Below, piece by piece: positions 37,727-47,167 of a stretch of 64,000 bases of DNA. The DNA lies in contig NZ_JOEC01000001.1 in assembly GCF_000718085.1 (NCBI RefSeq), forward strand, positions 558,001 to 622,000. The letters are read 5' to 3'. Made by a program: the position numbers and the translations under genes. A model generated the notes under the pieces. It made no database searches. It saw only the letters and a list, made by a program, of their open reading frames with translations, and had not been told where the DNA came from. The stretch is from Mycetocola saprophilus (GTDB lineage: Bacteria; Actinomycetota; Actinomycetes; Actinomycetales; Microbacteriaceae). Positions within the stretch are counted from its first letter, which is position 1; the number at the start of each line of letters is the position of its first letter.

Positions 37727-38633
37727 TCTTCCCGTCCCCGATGGTCTCGAGGGCACCCGGGTCGATGCCGGCCTGGCCAAGCTGCTCGGGTTCTCCCGTA
37801 CGTTTGCGGCCGAGGTTGCCGATTCCGGCGGCGTCACGCTGTCGGGCCGGGTGCTGGGCAAGTCCGATCGCCTCTCGGCGGGGGACTGGCTCGAGGTGTC
37901 CTGGACGCCCAAGGCCGAACCGACCATCATCCCGGTGGTTGTTGAGGACCTGGACGTGGTCTATGACGATGACGACATCATCGTCATCGCCAAGCCCACC
38001 GGCGTCGCCGCCCACCCCTCGCAGGGATGGAGCGGCCCGACCGTGCTGGGTGCCCTGGCGGGTGCCGGCTACACGGTCTCGACCTCGGGTGCCGCCGAGC
38101 GGGCGGGCATCGTACACCGCCTCGACGTGGGCACCAGTGGCCTGATGGTGGTGGCCAAGTCCGAGCGTGCGTACACCGAGCTCAAGCGCCAGTTCCACGA
38201 CCGCGAGGTGGAGAAGATCTACCACGCGGTGGTTCAGGGACACCCCGACCCGCTGGCCGGGACGATCGACGCCCCGATCGGACGCCACCCGCGTCACGAC
38301 TGGAAGTTCGCGATAACCACCGACGGTAAGCACTCGATCACCCACTATGAGACCCTCGAGGCCTTCCTGCGTGGGTCCCTGCTGGAGATCCACCTGGAGA
38401 CCGGCCGAACCCACCAGATCCGTGTGCACATGGCCGCGCAGCGTCACCCCTGCGTGGGCGATCCGCTCTACGGCGGCGACGCCCAGCTGGCCGAGCGCCT
38501 GGGCCTGACCCGGCAGTGGCTGCACGCCCGCCAGCTCGCGTTTACCCACCCGGGTACCGGCGAGTGGGTCAGCTTTGAGGCACCGTATCCCGAGGATCTG
38601 GAACACGCCCTGGAGATTCTGCGCAACGACTAG
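37713..38633 (+). CDS. 23S rRNA pseudouridine synthase, RluD family
   Basis: A 306-residue protein with an N-terminal S4 RNA-binding domain (about 12-70) and the RluA/RluD catalytic domain. The catalytic Asp is in [29 protein letters not shown] is the other signature. It converts uridines in 23S rRNA to pseudouridine. The ATG at 37713 is set by AGGAGGAG and lies inside the end of lspA. The lspA-rluD pair is conserved. A terminator follows. Confidence 0.94.
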   Translation: MQSRSLPVPDGLEGTRVDAGLAKLLGFSRTFAAEVADSGGVTLSGRVLGKSDRLSAGDWLEVSWTPKAEPTIIPVVVEDLDVVYDDDDIIVIAKPTGVAAHPSQGWSGPTVLGALAGAGYTVSTSGAAERAGIVHRLDVGTSGLMVVAKSERAYTELKRQFHDREVEKIYHAVVQGHPDPLAGTIDAPIGRHPRHDWKFAITTDGKHSITHYETLEAFLRGSLLEIHLETGRTHQIRVHMAAQRHPCVGDPLYGGDAQLAERLGLTRQWLHARQLAFTHPGTGEWVSFEAPYPEDLEHALEILRND

Positions 38634-38657
38634 GGTCGTGCCCGGTTTGACCCTCTC

Positions 38658-38690
38658 AAAACACCCCGCGATTACTCGCGGGGTGTTTTT
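38658..38690 (+). terminator. Terminator after rluD
   Basis: A 13-bp perfect stem (AAAACACCCCGCG and complement), a 6-base loop, then TTTTT. Confidence 0.92.
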
Positions 38691-38717
38691 GCGTGTGCCC
38701 CGGTCGGTGGTGAGGGG

Positions 38718-38723
38718 TATCCT
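38718..38723 (+). promoter_or_regulatory. Candidate -10 box of dnaE
   Basis: TATCCT lies 35 bases before the TTG start. It gives a short leader with GAAGAAG and GCGGAG. Confidence 0.45.
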
Positions 38724-38758
38724 AGAAGTTCATCCTCGGAAGAAGTAGCGGAGCAGTT

Positions 38759-41700
38759 TTGACCCCTTCGGATAAGCAGTTTGTCCACCTTCACGTGCAC
38801 AGCGAGTACTCGATGCTCGATGGAGCGGCGCGGGTCAAACCGCTGATTGAGGCCGCCAAGGAATCGGGGATGCCCGCCGTCGCCGTGACCGACCACGGAA
38901 ACGTGTTTGGCGCGTTCGATTTCTGGCGCACGGCGACCGATGCGGGGATCAAGCCGATCATCGGTACCGAGGCCTACCTGACCCCGCGCACGCACCGCAC
39001 CGACCGCACCCGGGTGCGCTGGGGCGACGGCTCGCGGGACGACGTCTCGGGTTCGGGTTCGTATACCCACATGACCCTGCTCTCGGAAACCACCGAGGGC
39101 ATGCACAACCTGTTCCGGCTGAACTCGCTGGCCTCGATCGAGGGCTACTACTTCAAGCCGCGTATGGACCGCGAACTGCTGGAGACCTACGGCAAGGGCC
39201 TGATCGCCACCACCGGATGCCCCTCAGGGGAGGTTCAGACCCGCCTGCGCCTGGGCCAGTACGACGAGGCGATCAAGGCCGCCGCCGAGTTCCAGGACAT
39301 CTTCGGCAAGGAGAACTTCTTCTGCGAGCTGATGGACCACGGCCTGGGGATCGAGAAGCAGGTCATGGGAGACCTGATCAAGATCGCCAAGGACCTCAGC
39401 ATCCCTCTGGTGGCCACCAACGACCTCCACTACACCCACGCCCACGACGCCAAGTCGCATGCGGCGCTGCTGTGTGTGCAGTCGGGTTCCACGCTGGATG
39501 ACCCCAACCGCTTCAAGTTCGACGCCGACGAGTTCTACCTCAAGTCGGCCGAGGAGATGCGCCACCTCTTCCGTGACTATGAGGAGGCCTGCGACAACAC
39601 GCTGGCCATCGCCGAGCGCTGCAACGTGGAGTTCAACACCAAGGCCAACTACATGCCGCGCTTCCCGGTGCCGGCGGGGGAGACCGAGGACAGCTGGTTC
39701 ATCAAGGAGACCGAGAAGGGCCTGCACGAGCGCTACCCCAACGGCATTCCCGCGGATGTGCGCGAGCGGGCCAACTACGAGGTGGGCGTCATCATTCAGA
39801 TGGGCTTCCCGGGCTACTTCCTCGTCGTGGCGGACTTCATCAACTGGTCCAAGAAGAACGGCATTCGGGTGGGACCGGGCCGTGGTTCGGGTGCCGGTTC
39901 GATGGTCGCGTACGTAATGAAGATCACCGACCTGGACCCGATCCAGCACGGACTCATCTTCGAGCGGTTCCTCAACCCCGAGCGTGTGTCGATGCCCGAC
40001 TTCGACGTCGACTTCGATGACCGTCGCCGTGGGGAGGTCATTCAATATGTGACCGCCAAGTACGGCGACGAGCGCGTGGCCCAGATCGTGACCTACGGCA
40101 CGATTAAGGCCAAGCAGGCACTTAAGGACTCCTCCCGGGTGCTGGGTTTCCCCTTCGGCATGGGCGAGAAGCTCACCAAGGCGATGCCCCCGGCGATCAT
40201 GGGTAAGGACATCCCGCTCACCGGCATCTTCGATAAGGATCACCCGCGCTATAAGGAGGCGGTGGACGTCCGCACGGTGGTCGAAACCGACCCCGAGGCC
40301 AAGCAGGTCTTCGAGACCGCGCTGGGCCTGGAAAACCTCAAGCGCCAGTGGGGTGTGCACGCCGCCGGTGTGATCATGTCCTCGGATCCGCTGATCGACA
40401 TCATCCCGATCATGAAGCGCGAGCAGGATGGCCAGATTGTCACCCAGTTCGACTATCCGGCCTGTGAGAGCCTCGGCCTGATCAAGATGGACTTCCTGGG
40501 TCTGCGCAACCTCACGATCATCGATGACGCCCTGGACAACATCAAGTCCAACCGAGGCGAAACCCTGGTCTTGGAAGACCTCGACCTCAACGACGTCGGG
40601 TCCTACGAGCTGCTGGCCCGTGGAGACACCCTGGGTGTGTTCCAGCTCGATGGCGGGCCCATGCGCTCGCTGCTGCGCCTGATGAAGCCCGACAACTTCG
40701 AGGACATTTCCGCGGTGCTCGCGCTGTACCGCCCGGGCCCGATGGGTGTGAACTCGCACACCAACTATGCGCTGCGCAAAAATAAGCAGCAGGCGATCAC
40801 CCCGATCCACCCCGAACTCGAGGAACCGCTTGAGGAGATCCTCGGTGGAACCTACGGCCTGATCGTGTATCAGGAGCAGGTGATGAGTGCGGCGCAGAAA
40901 CTCGCCGGCTTCAGCCTGGGGCAGGCCGACGTGCTGCGCCGCGCGATGGGTAAAAAGAAGAAGTCCGAGCTGGATAAGCAGCAGGCAGACTTCTTCGCCG
41001 GTATGGCCAGCAACGGCTACTCGCAGGCCGCGATGGATGCCCTCTGGAAGGTGCTGGAGTCCTTCGCCGACTACGCCTTCAACAAGGCGCACACCGCCGC
41101 CTACGGGCTGGTGTCGTACTGGACCGCGTACCTCAAGGCCCACTACCCGGCCGAGTACATGGCCGCCCTGCTCACCTCGGTGGGAGACTCCAAGGACAAG
41201 CTGGCGATCTACCTCAACGAGTGTCGTCGAATGGGCATCAAGGTGCTGCCGCCGGATGTCAACGAGTCGATCGGGTTCTTTGCCGCCGTCGGCGAGGACA
41301 TCCGCTTCGGCCTCGGCGCGATCCGCAACGTGGGTGGCAACGTGGTGGAGGGTATCCGTTCGGCCCGCGAGGAGAAGGGGGCCTATGCCACCCTGCCCGA
41401 CTTCCTCAAGAAGGTGCCGCTGCAGGTGGCCAATAAGCGCGCGATCGAGTCGCTGATTAAGGCCGGTGCCTTCGACGAGATGGGCAATACCCGGCGCGCG
41501 CTCTCCGAGGTGTTTGAGGACCTGGTGGAGGATGCCGCCAAGACCAAGCGCAAGGAGTCCAACGGAGACTTCGCGTTTGACTTCGACAGCCTGTTTGACG
41601 ACCCGCAGGAATCCGACCCGATTCCCGTGCGCCCCGAGTGGTCCAAGAAGGACAAGCTCGCCTTCGAGCGGGACATGCTCGGTCTCTACGTGTCCGACCA

Positions 41701-42277
41701 CCCGCTGGCCGGTCTGGAACTCCAGCTGGCCAAGCACGCCACCACCACGATCCTCGACCTGATGAGCTCCGAGTCCACCCAGGACGGCGATACCGTGACC
41801 ATCGCGGGTCTGGTGACCAGCGTGCAGCACCGGGTGGCCAAGCAGTCGGGCAACCAGTACGGCATGATCACCGTCGAGGATTTCAGCGGTGAGATCACCG
41901 TGATGTTCATGGGCAAGGGCTATCAGGAGTTTGGTCCGATGCTGCTGGGCGACTCGATCGTGGTGGTTCGCGGGCGGGTCTCGATGCGGGATGACGGCAT
42001 GAACCTGCACGCCTACAGCCTGATGGCCCCGGAGTTTGTCCAGGAGGATGGCGATACCACGCTGTTCCTGACCATGCCCGACGCCCGGGCGACCGCACCG
42101 GTAATCGCCAACCTGCGCGAAATCCTGGAGCGCCACCGCGGCGACGGCGAGCTGCGGGTGCGTCTCACCCGCGGAGACGTGGCGCGGGTGTTTGAGGTGC
42201 CAAACTACCCGGTTCGGGTGAGCCCGGACCTGTTCGGCGAGCTCAAATCATTGCTTGGTCCCGGCTGCCTCGGTTAG
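38759..42277 (+). CDS. dnaE: DNA polymerase III alpha subunit (replicative)
   Basis: A 1172-residue replicative polymerase of the DnaE1 type. The N-terminal PHP domain carries HLHVHSEYSMLDG and DHGNVFG, with the metal residues that in actinobacterial DnaE1 give proofreading activity. The catalytic Asp residues are in PDFDVDFDDRRR (about 412-423). The finger domain, helix-hairpin-helix region and C-terminal OB fold (GLVTSVQHRV) follow. The TTG start is inferred because TPSDKQFVHLHVHS begins right after it. It is the only polymerase III alpha in the window. Confidence 0.97.
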   Translation: MTPSDKQFVHLHVHSEYSMLDGAARVKPLIEAAKESGMPAVAVTDHGNVFGAFDFWRTATDAGIKPIIGTEAYLTPRTHRTDRTRVRWGDGSRDDVSGSGSYTHMTLLSETTEGMHNLFRLNSLASIEGYYFKPRMDRELLETYGKGLIATTGCPSGEVQTRLRLGQYDEAIKAAAEFQDIFGKENFFCELMDHGLGIEKQVMGDLIKIAKDLSIPLVATNDLHYTHAHDAKSHAALLCVQSGSTLDDPNRFKFDADEFYLKSAEEMRHLFRDYEEACDNTLAIAERCNVEFNTKANYMPRFPVPAGETEDSWFIKETEKGLHERYPNGIPADVRERANYEVGVIIQMGFPGYFLVVADFINWSKKNGIRVGPGRGSGAGSMVAYVMKITDLDPIQHGLIFERFLNPERVSMPDFDVDFDDRRRGEVIQYVTAKYGDERVAQIVTYGTIKAKQALKDSSRVLGFPFGMGEKLTKAMPPAIMGKDIPLTGIFDKDHPRYKEAVDVRTVVETDPEAKQVFETALGLENLKRQWGVHAAGVIMSSDPLIDIIPIMKREQDGQIVTQFDYPACESLGLIKMDFLGLRNLTIIDDALDNIKSNRGETLVLEDLDLNDVGSYELLARGDTLGVFQLDGGPMRSLLRLMKPDNFEDISAVLALYRPGPMGVNSHTNYALRKNKQQAITPIHPELEEPLEEILGGTYGLIVYQEQVMSAAQKLAGFSLGQADVLRRAMGKKKKSELDKQQADFFAGMASNGYSQAAMDALWKVLESFADYAFNKAHTAAYGLVSYWTAYLKAHYPAEYMAALLTSVGDSKDKLAIYLNECRRMGIKVLPPDVNESIGFFAAVGEDIRFGLGAIRNVGGNVVEGIRSAREEKGAYATLPDFLKKVPLQVANKRAIESLIKAGAFDEMGNTRRALSEVFEDLVEDAAKTKRKESNGDFAFDFDSLFDDPQESDPIPVRPEWSKKDKLAFERDMLGLYVSDHPLAGLELQLAKHATTTILDLMSSESTQDGDTVTIAGLVTSVQHRVAKQSGNQYGMITVEDFSGEITVMFMGKGYQEFGPMLLGDSIVVVRGRVSMRDDGMNLHAYSLMAPEFVQEDGDTTLFLTMPDARATAPVIANLREILERHRGDGELRVRLTRGDVARVFEVPNYPVRVSPDLFGELKSLLGPGCLG

Positions 42278-42319
42278 GTTGAATTCACCCCGCATTACCC
42301 GTGTTCATGAGAGGACCCG

Positions 42320-43435
42320 ATGAGTACACCAGAGAACCCGACCTCACCCGATCAGCCCGCCGCCGAGCGGGCGGAAACCGGCGTGTGGGAGCGTTTGGAG
42401 CGCGCGGCCGCCGGGGGAGCCGCGGAGTCTCCGGTGACGCCTGAGCCGGCCACCGCGGCCGACACGCCTCGGGCGACGCAGCCCGCGCCGGGCGCAACGA
42501 CCCCCGTCGCCGCGGATACCGAGGCGCCGCGGGTGGTGGCACCCTTCGCCGACACGTTTGCCGCACCCCACGCGGCGCAGCCCTCCTCGGCCCTGCCCGG
42601 GTTTGCGCCGAGCACGCAGCCCGCCGCCGGAGCACAGCCGGTTTACGCCGCTCGCGAGCCGCGCCCGGTGCGCACCGTGGGCGTGTTCACCCTGCGCGAG
42701 ATCCTGTTTGTGATCCTCAGCGCGCTGCTGGTGCTGATCTCGTTTGTGCCGGCCTTCCACCTCGGCCAGTTCGGTGCGCCGCTGACGCTCTGGAACCTGC
42801 AGTTTGCGCCGATGCCGGTGGCCGTGTCGATTCTGCCGCTGATCGCGCTGGCCCTGGTGCTGCTGCGCCGCCTGGTGCCCCGTGTGAACTGGCGGGTCGG
42901 CTCGCTCTCGGTGGATCAGTTTGCCTCGGTCACCACGGTGATCGCCGCCGTCAGCTATGTGCTGTTTGTGTCGGCATACACCGTGCTCACGGTCCCCGGC
43001 CAGATCAACTGGTCGCTTCCGGTGGGCACCATCTTTGCCCTGGCCACCCTGTTCACCTCGACGTTCGCGCCCTTCCTTCCGGCCTTCAAGACCGAGTTTG
43101 CCGAGCGGGAGGAGACTCCGGCCGCCCCGGTCGCTCGCGCGCCCCGCGTGATCACCCCGACCCCGCGTCCCCGCGCCGCGCAGCCCGTTCCGGGTGCCGC
43201 CGCCTTCGGTGCCCCCGGAGCCGTGCCCGCGCAGCCCGTGCGGACCGCGCCGTTCTGGGTGTACAGCTACACCCCGCGTCCGGTTCACAGCGTGGACGGC
43301 CAGTCGGTCCTATTTGAGATGGGACCGGCTGCCTGGGTCCTCGCGGTGGAAGATCGTGGAACCGCCCTGGTTCTGCGCGCCGATGATGGCCGGATCGGGA
43401 TCCTGCACGATCTGAGCAACCTCACCCGCGGATAA
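42320..43435 (+). CDS. Unrecognised four-helix membrane protein
   Basis: A 371-residue protein that I do not recognise. Residues 1 to about 118 are a disordered Ala/Pro/Thr-rich cytosolic region. Four membrane helices follow (about 125-145, 164-180, 200-222, 228-248), then a second Pro/Ala/Arg-rich linker (about 255-310). A compact C-terminal segment (SVDGQSVLFEMGPAAWVLAVEDRGTALVLRADDGRIGILHDL) looks like a small beta domain, here described by its motifs MGPAAWVLAVED and RADDGRIGIL. The ATG has AGAGGACC upstream. It follows dnaE after 42 bases. Confidence 0.75.
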   Translation: MSTPENPTSPDQPAAERAETGVWERLERAAAGGAAESPVTPEPATAADTPRATQPAPGATTPVAADTEAPRVVAPFADTFAAPHAAQPSSALPGFAPSTQPAAGAQPVYAAREPRPVRTVGVFTLREILFVILSALLVLISFVPAFHLGQFGAPLTLWNLQFAPMPVAVSILPLIALALVLLRRLVPRVNWRVGSLSVDQFASVTTVIAAVSYVLFVSAYTVLTVPGQINWSLPVGTIFALATLFTSTFAPFLPAFKTEFAEREETPAAPVARAPRVITPTPRPRAAQPVPGAAAFGAPGAVPAQPVRTAPFWVYSYTPRPVHSVDGQSVLFEMGPAAWVLAVEDRGTALVLRADDGRIGILHDLSNLTRG

Positions 43436-43449
43436 CGGGCCCGATATAT

Positions 43450-43489
43450 AACGAGCCGGGAATGTGTGAATGCACGTCCCGGCTCGTTG
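43450..43489 (+). terminator. Hairpin after the membrane protein gene
   Basis: A 12-bp stem (AACGAGCCGGGA with TCCCGGCTCGTT) with an inner GTG/CAC extension. The T run after it is weak. Confidence 0.6.
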
Positions 43490-43569
43490 GCGTTAACCCT
43501 GGACGGGTGTGCACCGGATTCTCGGGGGATCCCCGGCCCGTCTCGCGGCGGAGATGCCCGAAAACCCGC

Positions 43570-43575
43570 TAAACT
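43570..43575 (+). promoter_or_regulatory. Candidate -10 box of hisD
   Basis: TAAACT, 10 bases before the hisD ATG. No Shine-Dalgarno was seen, so the leader would be only a few bases long. Confidence 0.45.
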
Positions 43576-43585
43576 GGGCGTCGAC

Positions 43586-44902
43586 ATGATTCAGACGATT
43601 GATCTTCGCGAGCTCCGCCCCGGCCGTGCCGAGCTCACCGCCCTCCTGCCACGTCCCACCGTGGACATCTCCGTCGCGATGACAGCCGCGAGCACCCTCA
43701 TCGATGAGGTGCGCACCGGTGGCGAGGCGGCGCTGCGTGAGCATGCCCGTCGCTTCGACGGGGGCGAGCCCACCAGCATTCGGGTGTCCGCCGAGGCCAT
43801 TGCCGCCGCCGTGGAGGCGCTGGATCCCGCCGTGCGCGCGGCGCTGGAAACCGCGATCGAGCGGGTGCGTCGCGCATCCGCCGCTCAGGTACCCGCATCC
43901 CGGGTGACCGAGCTCACCGATGACTCGCGCATCGTGCAGCGCTGGCAGCCCGTGGACCGGGTGGGTCTCTACGTGCCGGGCGGCAAGGCCGTCTACCCGT
44001 CCAGCGTGATCATGAACGTGGTCCCGGCCCAGGTGGCCGGGGTGACCTCCCTGGCGCTGGCCTCGCCCGCCCAGCGCGACTTCGACGGCAACGTGCACCC
44101 CGTGGTGCTGGGGGCCGCCGGCCTGTTGGGGATTACCGAGGTCTACGCGATCGGTGGTGCCAGCGCCATCGGCGCCCTAGCCTACGGAGTGCCGGACATC
44201 GGCCTGGAGCCGGTGGATATCGTCACCGGACCGGGTAACATCTACGTCGCCGCCGCCAAGCGCCTGGTCAAGGGCCAGGTGGGCATCGACTCCGAGGCCG
44301 GCACCACCGAGATTCTGGTGATCGCCGACGCGCACGCCAACGCCGCCTATGTGGCCGCCGACCTGATCAGCCAGGCCGAGCACGACGAGGCAGCCGCCTC
44401 GCTGCTGGTCACCGATTCGGCGGAGTTTGCCGAACGGGTGCGTGACGAGCTTGCCCGCCAGACGACCGAGACCACCCACTCCGCCCGCGTGGCCCAGGCC
44501 CTGGCCGGTCCGCAGTCGGCGATCGTGCTTGTTGCCGACCTGGCTGCCGCCGCCGAGTTCAGCAACGCCTACGGCCCCGAGCACCTGGAGATTCAGACCG
44601 CGCACAACACCGAGGTGCTGGGAAACATCACCAGCGCCGGCGCGATCTTCGTGGGGGAGCACTCCCCGGTGAGCCTGGGCGACTACCTCGCCGGGTCCAA
44701 CCACGTGCTGCCCACCGGCGGTCAGAGCCGTTTCTCGGCGGGCCTCGGTGCCGCCACCTTCCTGCGTCCGCAGCAGATCATCGAGTACGGCCCCGCCGGG
44801 CTGGAAGAGGTCGCCGCGGGCATTCGCGCGCTCTCCGATGCCGAGGCACTGCCCGCACACGGGGACGCCGTCGCGATCCGTTTCACTCCGTCCGCTCAGT
44901 AG
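43586..44902 (+). CDS. hisD: Histidinol dehydrogenase
   Basis: A 438-residue NAD and zinc enzyme for the last two steps of histidine synthesis, histidinol to histidine. Motifs include RVGLYVPGGKAVYPSSV, the dehydrogenase signature around DIVTGPGNIYVAAAKR, SEAGTTEIL, the EHDEAA zinc/catalytic region and NAYGPEHLEI. The rest of the his operon is not next to it, which is unlike Streptomyces and Mycobacterium where hisC and hisB follow. The ATG at 43586 begins the conserved region. Confidence 0.97.
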   Translation: MIQTIDLRELRPGRAELTALLPRPTVDISVAMTAASTLIDEVRTGGEAALREHARRFDGGEPTSIRVSAEAIAAAVEALDPAVRAALETAIERVRRASAAQVPASRVTELTDDSRIVQRWQPVDRVGLYVPGGKAVYPSSVIMNVVPAQVAGVTSLALASPAQRDFDGNVHPVVLGAAGLLGITEVYAIGGASAIGALAYGVPDIGLEPVDIVTGPGNIYVAAAKRLVKGQVGIDSEAGTTEILVIADAHANAAYVAADLISQAEHDEAAASLLVTDSAEFAERVRDELARQTTETTHSARVAQALAGPQSAIVLVADLAAAAEFSNAYGPEHLEIQTAHNTEVLGNITSAGAIFVGEHSPVSLGDYLAGSNHVLPTGGQSRFSAGLGAATFLRPQQIIEYGPAGLEEVAAGIRALSDAEALPAHGDAVAIRFTPSAQ

Positions 44903-44905
44903 TCT
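44900..44905 (+). promoter_or_regulatory. Candidate -10 box of nrdR, overlapping the hisD stop
   Basis: TAGTCT contains the hisD stop codon and ends 9 bases before the nrdR ATG, with no Shine-Dalgarno between. Confidence 0.4.
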
Positions 44906-44914
44906 GGTACCCCG

Positions 44915-45364
44915 ATGCACTGTCCTTTTTGCCGTAACCCCGACTCCCGGGTGATCGATTCGCGCACCAGCGATGACGGCCTCTCCATTCGCCGACGTCG
45001 GCAGTGCCCCAAGTGCGGCGGTCGATTCAGCACCTCGGAGACCGCGAGCCTGAACGTGATCAAGCGCTCGGGTGTGGTGGAACCCTTCAGCCGCGACAAG
45101 GTCGTGGCGGGTGTGCGTAAGGCCTGCCAGGGACGCCCGGTGACCGATCCGGATCTGGCGATGCTCGCCCAGACCGTGGAGGAGACCATTCGGCAGACCG
45201 GCACCAGCCAGATCAACGCCAACGAGATCGGCCTGTCCATCCTGCAGCCGCTGCGCGAACTGGACGAGGTGGCCTACCTGCGCTTTGCCAGCGTGTACCA
45301 GGCGTTTGAATCGCTCGAGGACTTCGAGTCGGCGATCGCCGCCCTGCGCGCCGGAACCACCTAA
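44915..45364 (+). CDS. nrdR: Ribonucleotide reductase repressor NrdR
   Basis: A 149-residue repressor of nrd genes. The zinc ribbon has Cys3, Cys6, Cys31 and Cys34. An ATP-cone (about 49-139; [16 protein letters not shown]) senses dATP/ATP. Length and residues are typical. Its NrdR boxes and target genes are not in this window. It starts 12 bases after hisD but probably has its own leaderless promoter. Confidence 0.97.
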   Translation: MHCPFCRNPDSRVIDSRTSDDGLSIRRRRQCPKCGGRFSTSETASLNVIKRSGVVEPFSRDKVVAGVRKACQGRPVTDPDLAMLAQTVEETIRQTGTSQINANEIGLSILQPLRELDEVAYLRFASVYQAFESLEDFESAIAALRAGTT

Positions 45365-45412
45365 CCAGACTCCCCTTATTCCCCGTTCGCCCACGCCCAG
45401 CTTGGACCCCGC

Positions 45413-46456
45413 ATGTACCCGTTCCTGTTCAAAACCGTTCTGACCCGCTTCTCGCCCGAGCAGGCACACCACCTGGCCGCGACCGCGATCCGGGCCATTC
45501 CTCGGGTGGGACTCGGACGGGCCGCGCGTGCGTTCACCGCCGGGGGAGCGGACCTCTCGGTGCGTACCCTGGGCATCACCTTCCCGACCCCGTTTGGGAT
45601 CGCCGCCGGCTTCGACAAGGACGCCACGATGATCGAGGGTCTGGGGGTCCTGGGCTTCGGCCACATCGAGGTGGGCACGATCACCGCCCACGCGCAGCCG
45701 GGCAACCCCAAGCCGCGCCTCTACCGGTTGCCCACCGACCGTGCGCTGATTAACCGAATGGGTTTCAACAACCACGGAGCCGCCGAGGCCGCCGAGCGCA
45801 TTCGCGCCCTGCGGGCCAGCGGAAAGTCCCTGCCGGTGATCGGCATCAACATCGGTAAGAGCCGCGTGGTGGACGTGGATAGCGCGATCGAGGACTACCT
45901 GGAGAGTGCCCGCCTGCTGGCCCCGGTTGCCGACTACCTGGTCATCAACGTCAGCTCGCCCAACACCCCGGGCCTGCGCGGCCTCCAGGAGCTGGACCGC
46001 CTGGAGCCCCTGCTCACCGCGGTGAAGGCCGCCTCCGGTCGCACGCCGCTGCTGCTCAAGATCGCCCCGGACCTCGAGGATGATCAGGTGGCCAAGATCG
46101 CCGAGCTGGTGGTTTCGACCGGCCTGGACGGCATCATCGCCACCAACACCACGATCAGTCGTGACGGCCTGGACACTCCCGCCGAAAAGGTTGCGAGCAT
46201 GGGGGCCGGTGGCCTCTCCGGTGCACCGCTCAAGTCCCGCTCGCTTGAGGTCTTGCGCCTGATCCGCGCGGCCGTCCCCGCAGAGCTGTGTGTGATCTCC
46301 GCCGGCGGCGTGGAGACCGCCGAGGAGCTCAACGAACGCCTGGAAGCCGGTGCCACGCTGGTGCAGGGCTACTCGGCCTTCATCTACCGCGGCCCCCTGT
46401 GGGGACGCGAGCTCAACCGCGGTCTGGCCGGGATCCGCGCCGCCCGCCGGGTGTAG
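45413..46456 (+). CDS. pyrD: Dihydroorotate dehydrogenase (quinone), class 2
   Basis: A 347-residue membrane-associated flavoprotein that oxidises dihydroorotate to orotate with quinone. The N-terminal helical part (LTRFSPEQAHHLA) marks class 2. GIAAGFDKDATMIEGL, VINVSSPNTPGLRGLQ with the catalytic Ser, LLLKIAPDLEDD and ATNTTISR are present. It links pyrimidine synthesis to the respiratory chain encoded downstream. The ATG has no strong ribosome site. A terminator follows. Confidence 0.96.
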   Translation: MYPFLFKTVLTRFSPEQAHHLAATAIRAIPRVGLGRAARAFTAGGADLSVRTLGITFPTPFGIAAGFDKDATMIEGLGVLGFGHIEVGTITAHAQPGNPKPRLYRLPTDRALINRMGFNNHGAAEAAERIRALRASGKSLPVIGINIGKSRVVDVDSAIEDYLESARLLAPVADYLVINVSSPNTPGLRGLQELDRLEPLLTAVKAASGRTPLLLKIAPDLEDDQVAKIAELVVSTGLDGIIATNTTISRDGLDTPAEKVASMGAGGLSGAPLKSRSLEVLRLIRAAVPAELCVISAGGVETAEELNERLEAGATLVQGYSAFIYRGPLWGRELNRGLAGIRAARRV

Positions 46457-46479
46457 TCTTCCGCGCGAACACGCACACA

Positions 46480-46517
46480 ACAAAACACCCGCCGAGAACT
46501 TCTCGGCGGGTGTTTTG
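46480..46517. terminator. Bidirectional terminator between pyrD and DUF3043 gene
   Basis: A stem of about 17 bp (ACAAAACACCCGCCGAGA and complement), a loop of a few bases, and A/T runs on both sides. Confidence 0.92.
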
Positions 46518-46534
46518 TGTGGTCTGAGACCGGG

Positions 46535-47125
46535 TTACTGCGGGTACTGACGGCGACGCACCTGCGGCTTGGGCAGGCGCAGGAAGCGCATCTGCAGGGC
46601 CCGCATTGCCGCATACCAGCGCACGCCCTTTTCGGCGTAGCCGTACTTGGCGGTGAGCTTGCGACGCAGGCGCAGGCCGAGGATGACACAGTCGAGAATC
46701 GCGATCAGCAGCAGGCCCCACACCACGAAGAGGGAGTAGGCGGCCACGCGGGTGTCCTGAATGAACGAGGCGATGACCACGAGCAGCAGCAGCGGCATCA
46801 GCCACTCGCCGGCGCTGAAGCGGGCATCCACGAAGTCACGCACGAACTTCTTCTGCGGTCCGCGGTCGCGGATGGGAAGGTAGCGCTCCTCGCCGTTGGC
46901 GAGGCCCACGCGGGCCTTTTCGCGCTCGACCGACATCTGGGCGCGAGCCTGCTTGGCCGCTTCCTTGCGGTCGTTCGGGACGAGGGGACGCTTATTTGCC
47001 GCCTCGCGCTCCTTGCGGGTGGGGGTGGGGCGTCCCTTACCGGCGGACGCGTTCAGCCGCGCCTCGGTCTGGTCGAGGGATTCCATGCCCGGCTCTGCCG
47101 GCGTGCCGTTAGTCTGCTTAGTCAC
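46535..47125 (-). CDS. DUF3043 membrane protein
   Basis: A 196-residue actinobacterial protein. The basic, disordered N-terminus contains the family signature GKGRPTPTRKEREAA and RPLVPNDRKEA. DVDARF-like FVDARFSAGEWLMP leads into two membrane helices (about 108-126 and 131-152). A basic tail ends in RRRQYPQ. Function is unknown. The start is GTG at 47125, with AAGGA 8 bases before. Convergent to pyrD. Confidence 0.9.
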   Translation of the reverse strand: MTKQTNGTPAEPGMESLDQTEARLNASAGKGRPTPTRKEREAANKRPLVPNDRKEAAKQARAQMSVEREKARVGLANGEERYLPIRDRGPQKKFVRDFVDARFSAGEWLMPLLLLVVIASFIQDTRVAAYSLFVVWGLLLIAILDCVILGLRLRRKLTAKYGYAEKGVRWYAAMRALQMRFLRLPKPQVRRRQYPQ

Positions 47126-47154
47126 TTATTGATCCTTGGGTTGGCGTTACGCTC

Positions 47155-47160
47155 TAAGAT
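47155..47160 (+). promoter_or_regulatory. Candidate -10 box of M20 dipeptidase (leaderless)
   Basis: TAAGAT ends 7 bases before the ATG, with no Shine-Dalgarno. Confidence 0.5.
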
Positions 47161-47167
47161 TACCCGT

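Noticed and set aside
46517..47167. An in-frame 217-codon extension of the M20 dipeptidase
   Set aside because: It is antisense to the DUF3043 gene. The ATG at 47168 with a leaderless -10 box starts the conserved protein.
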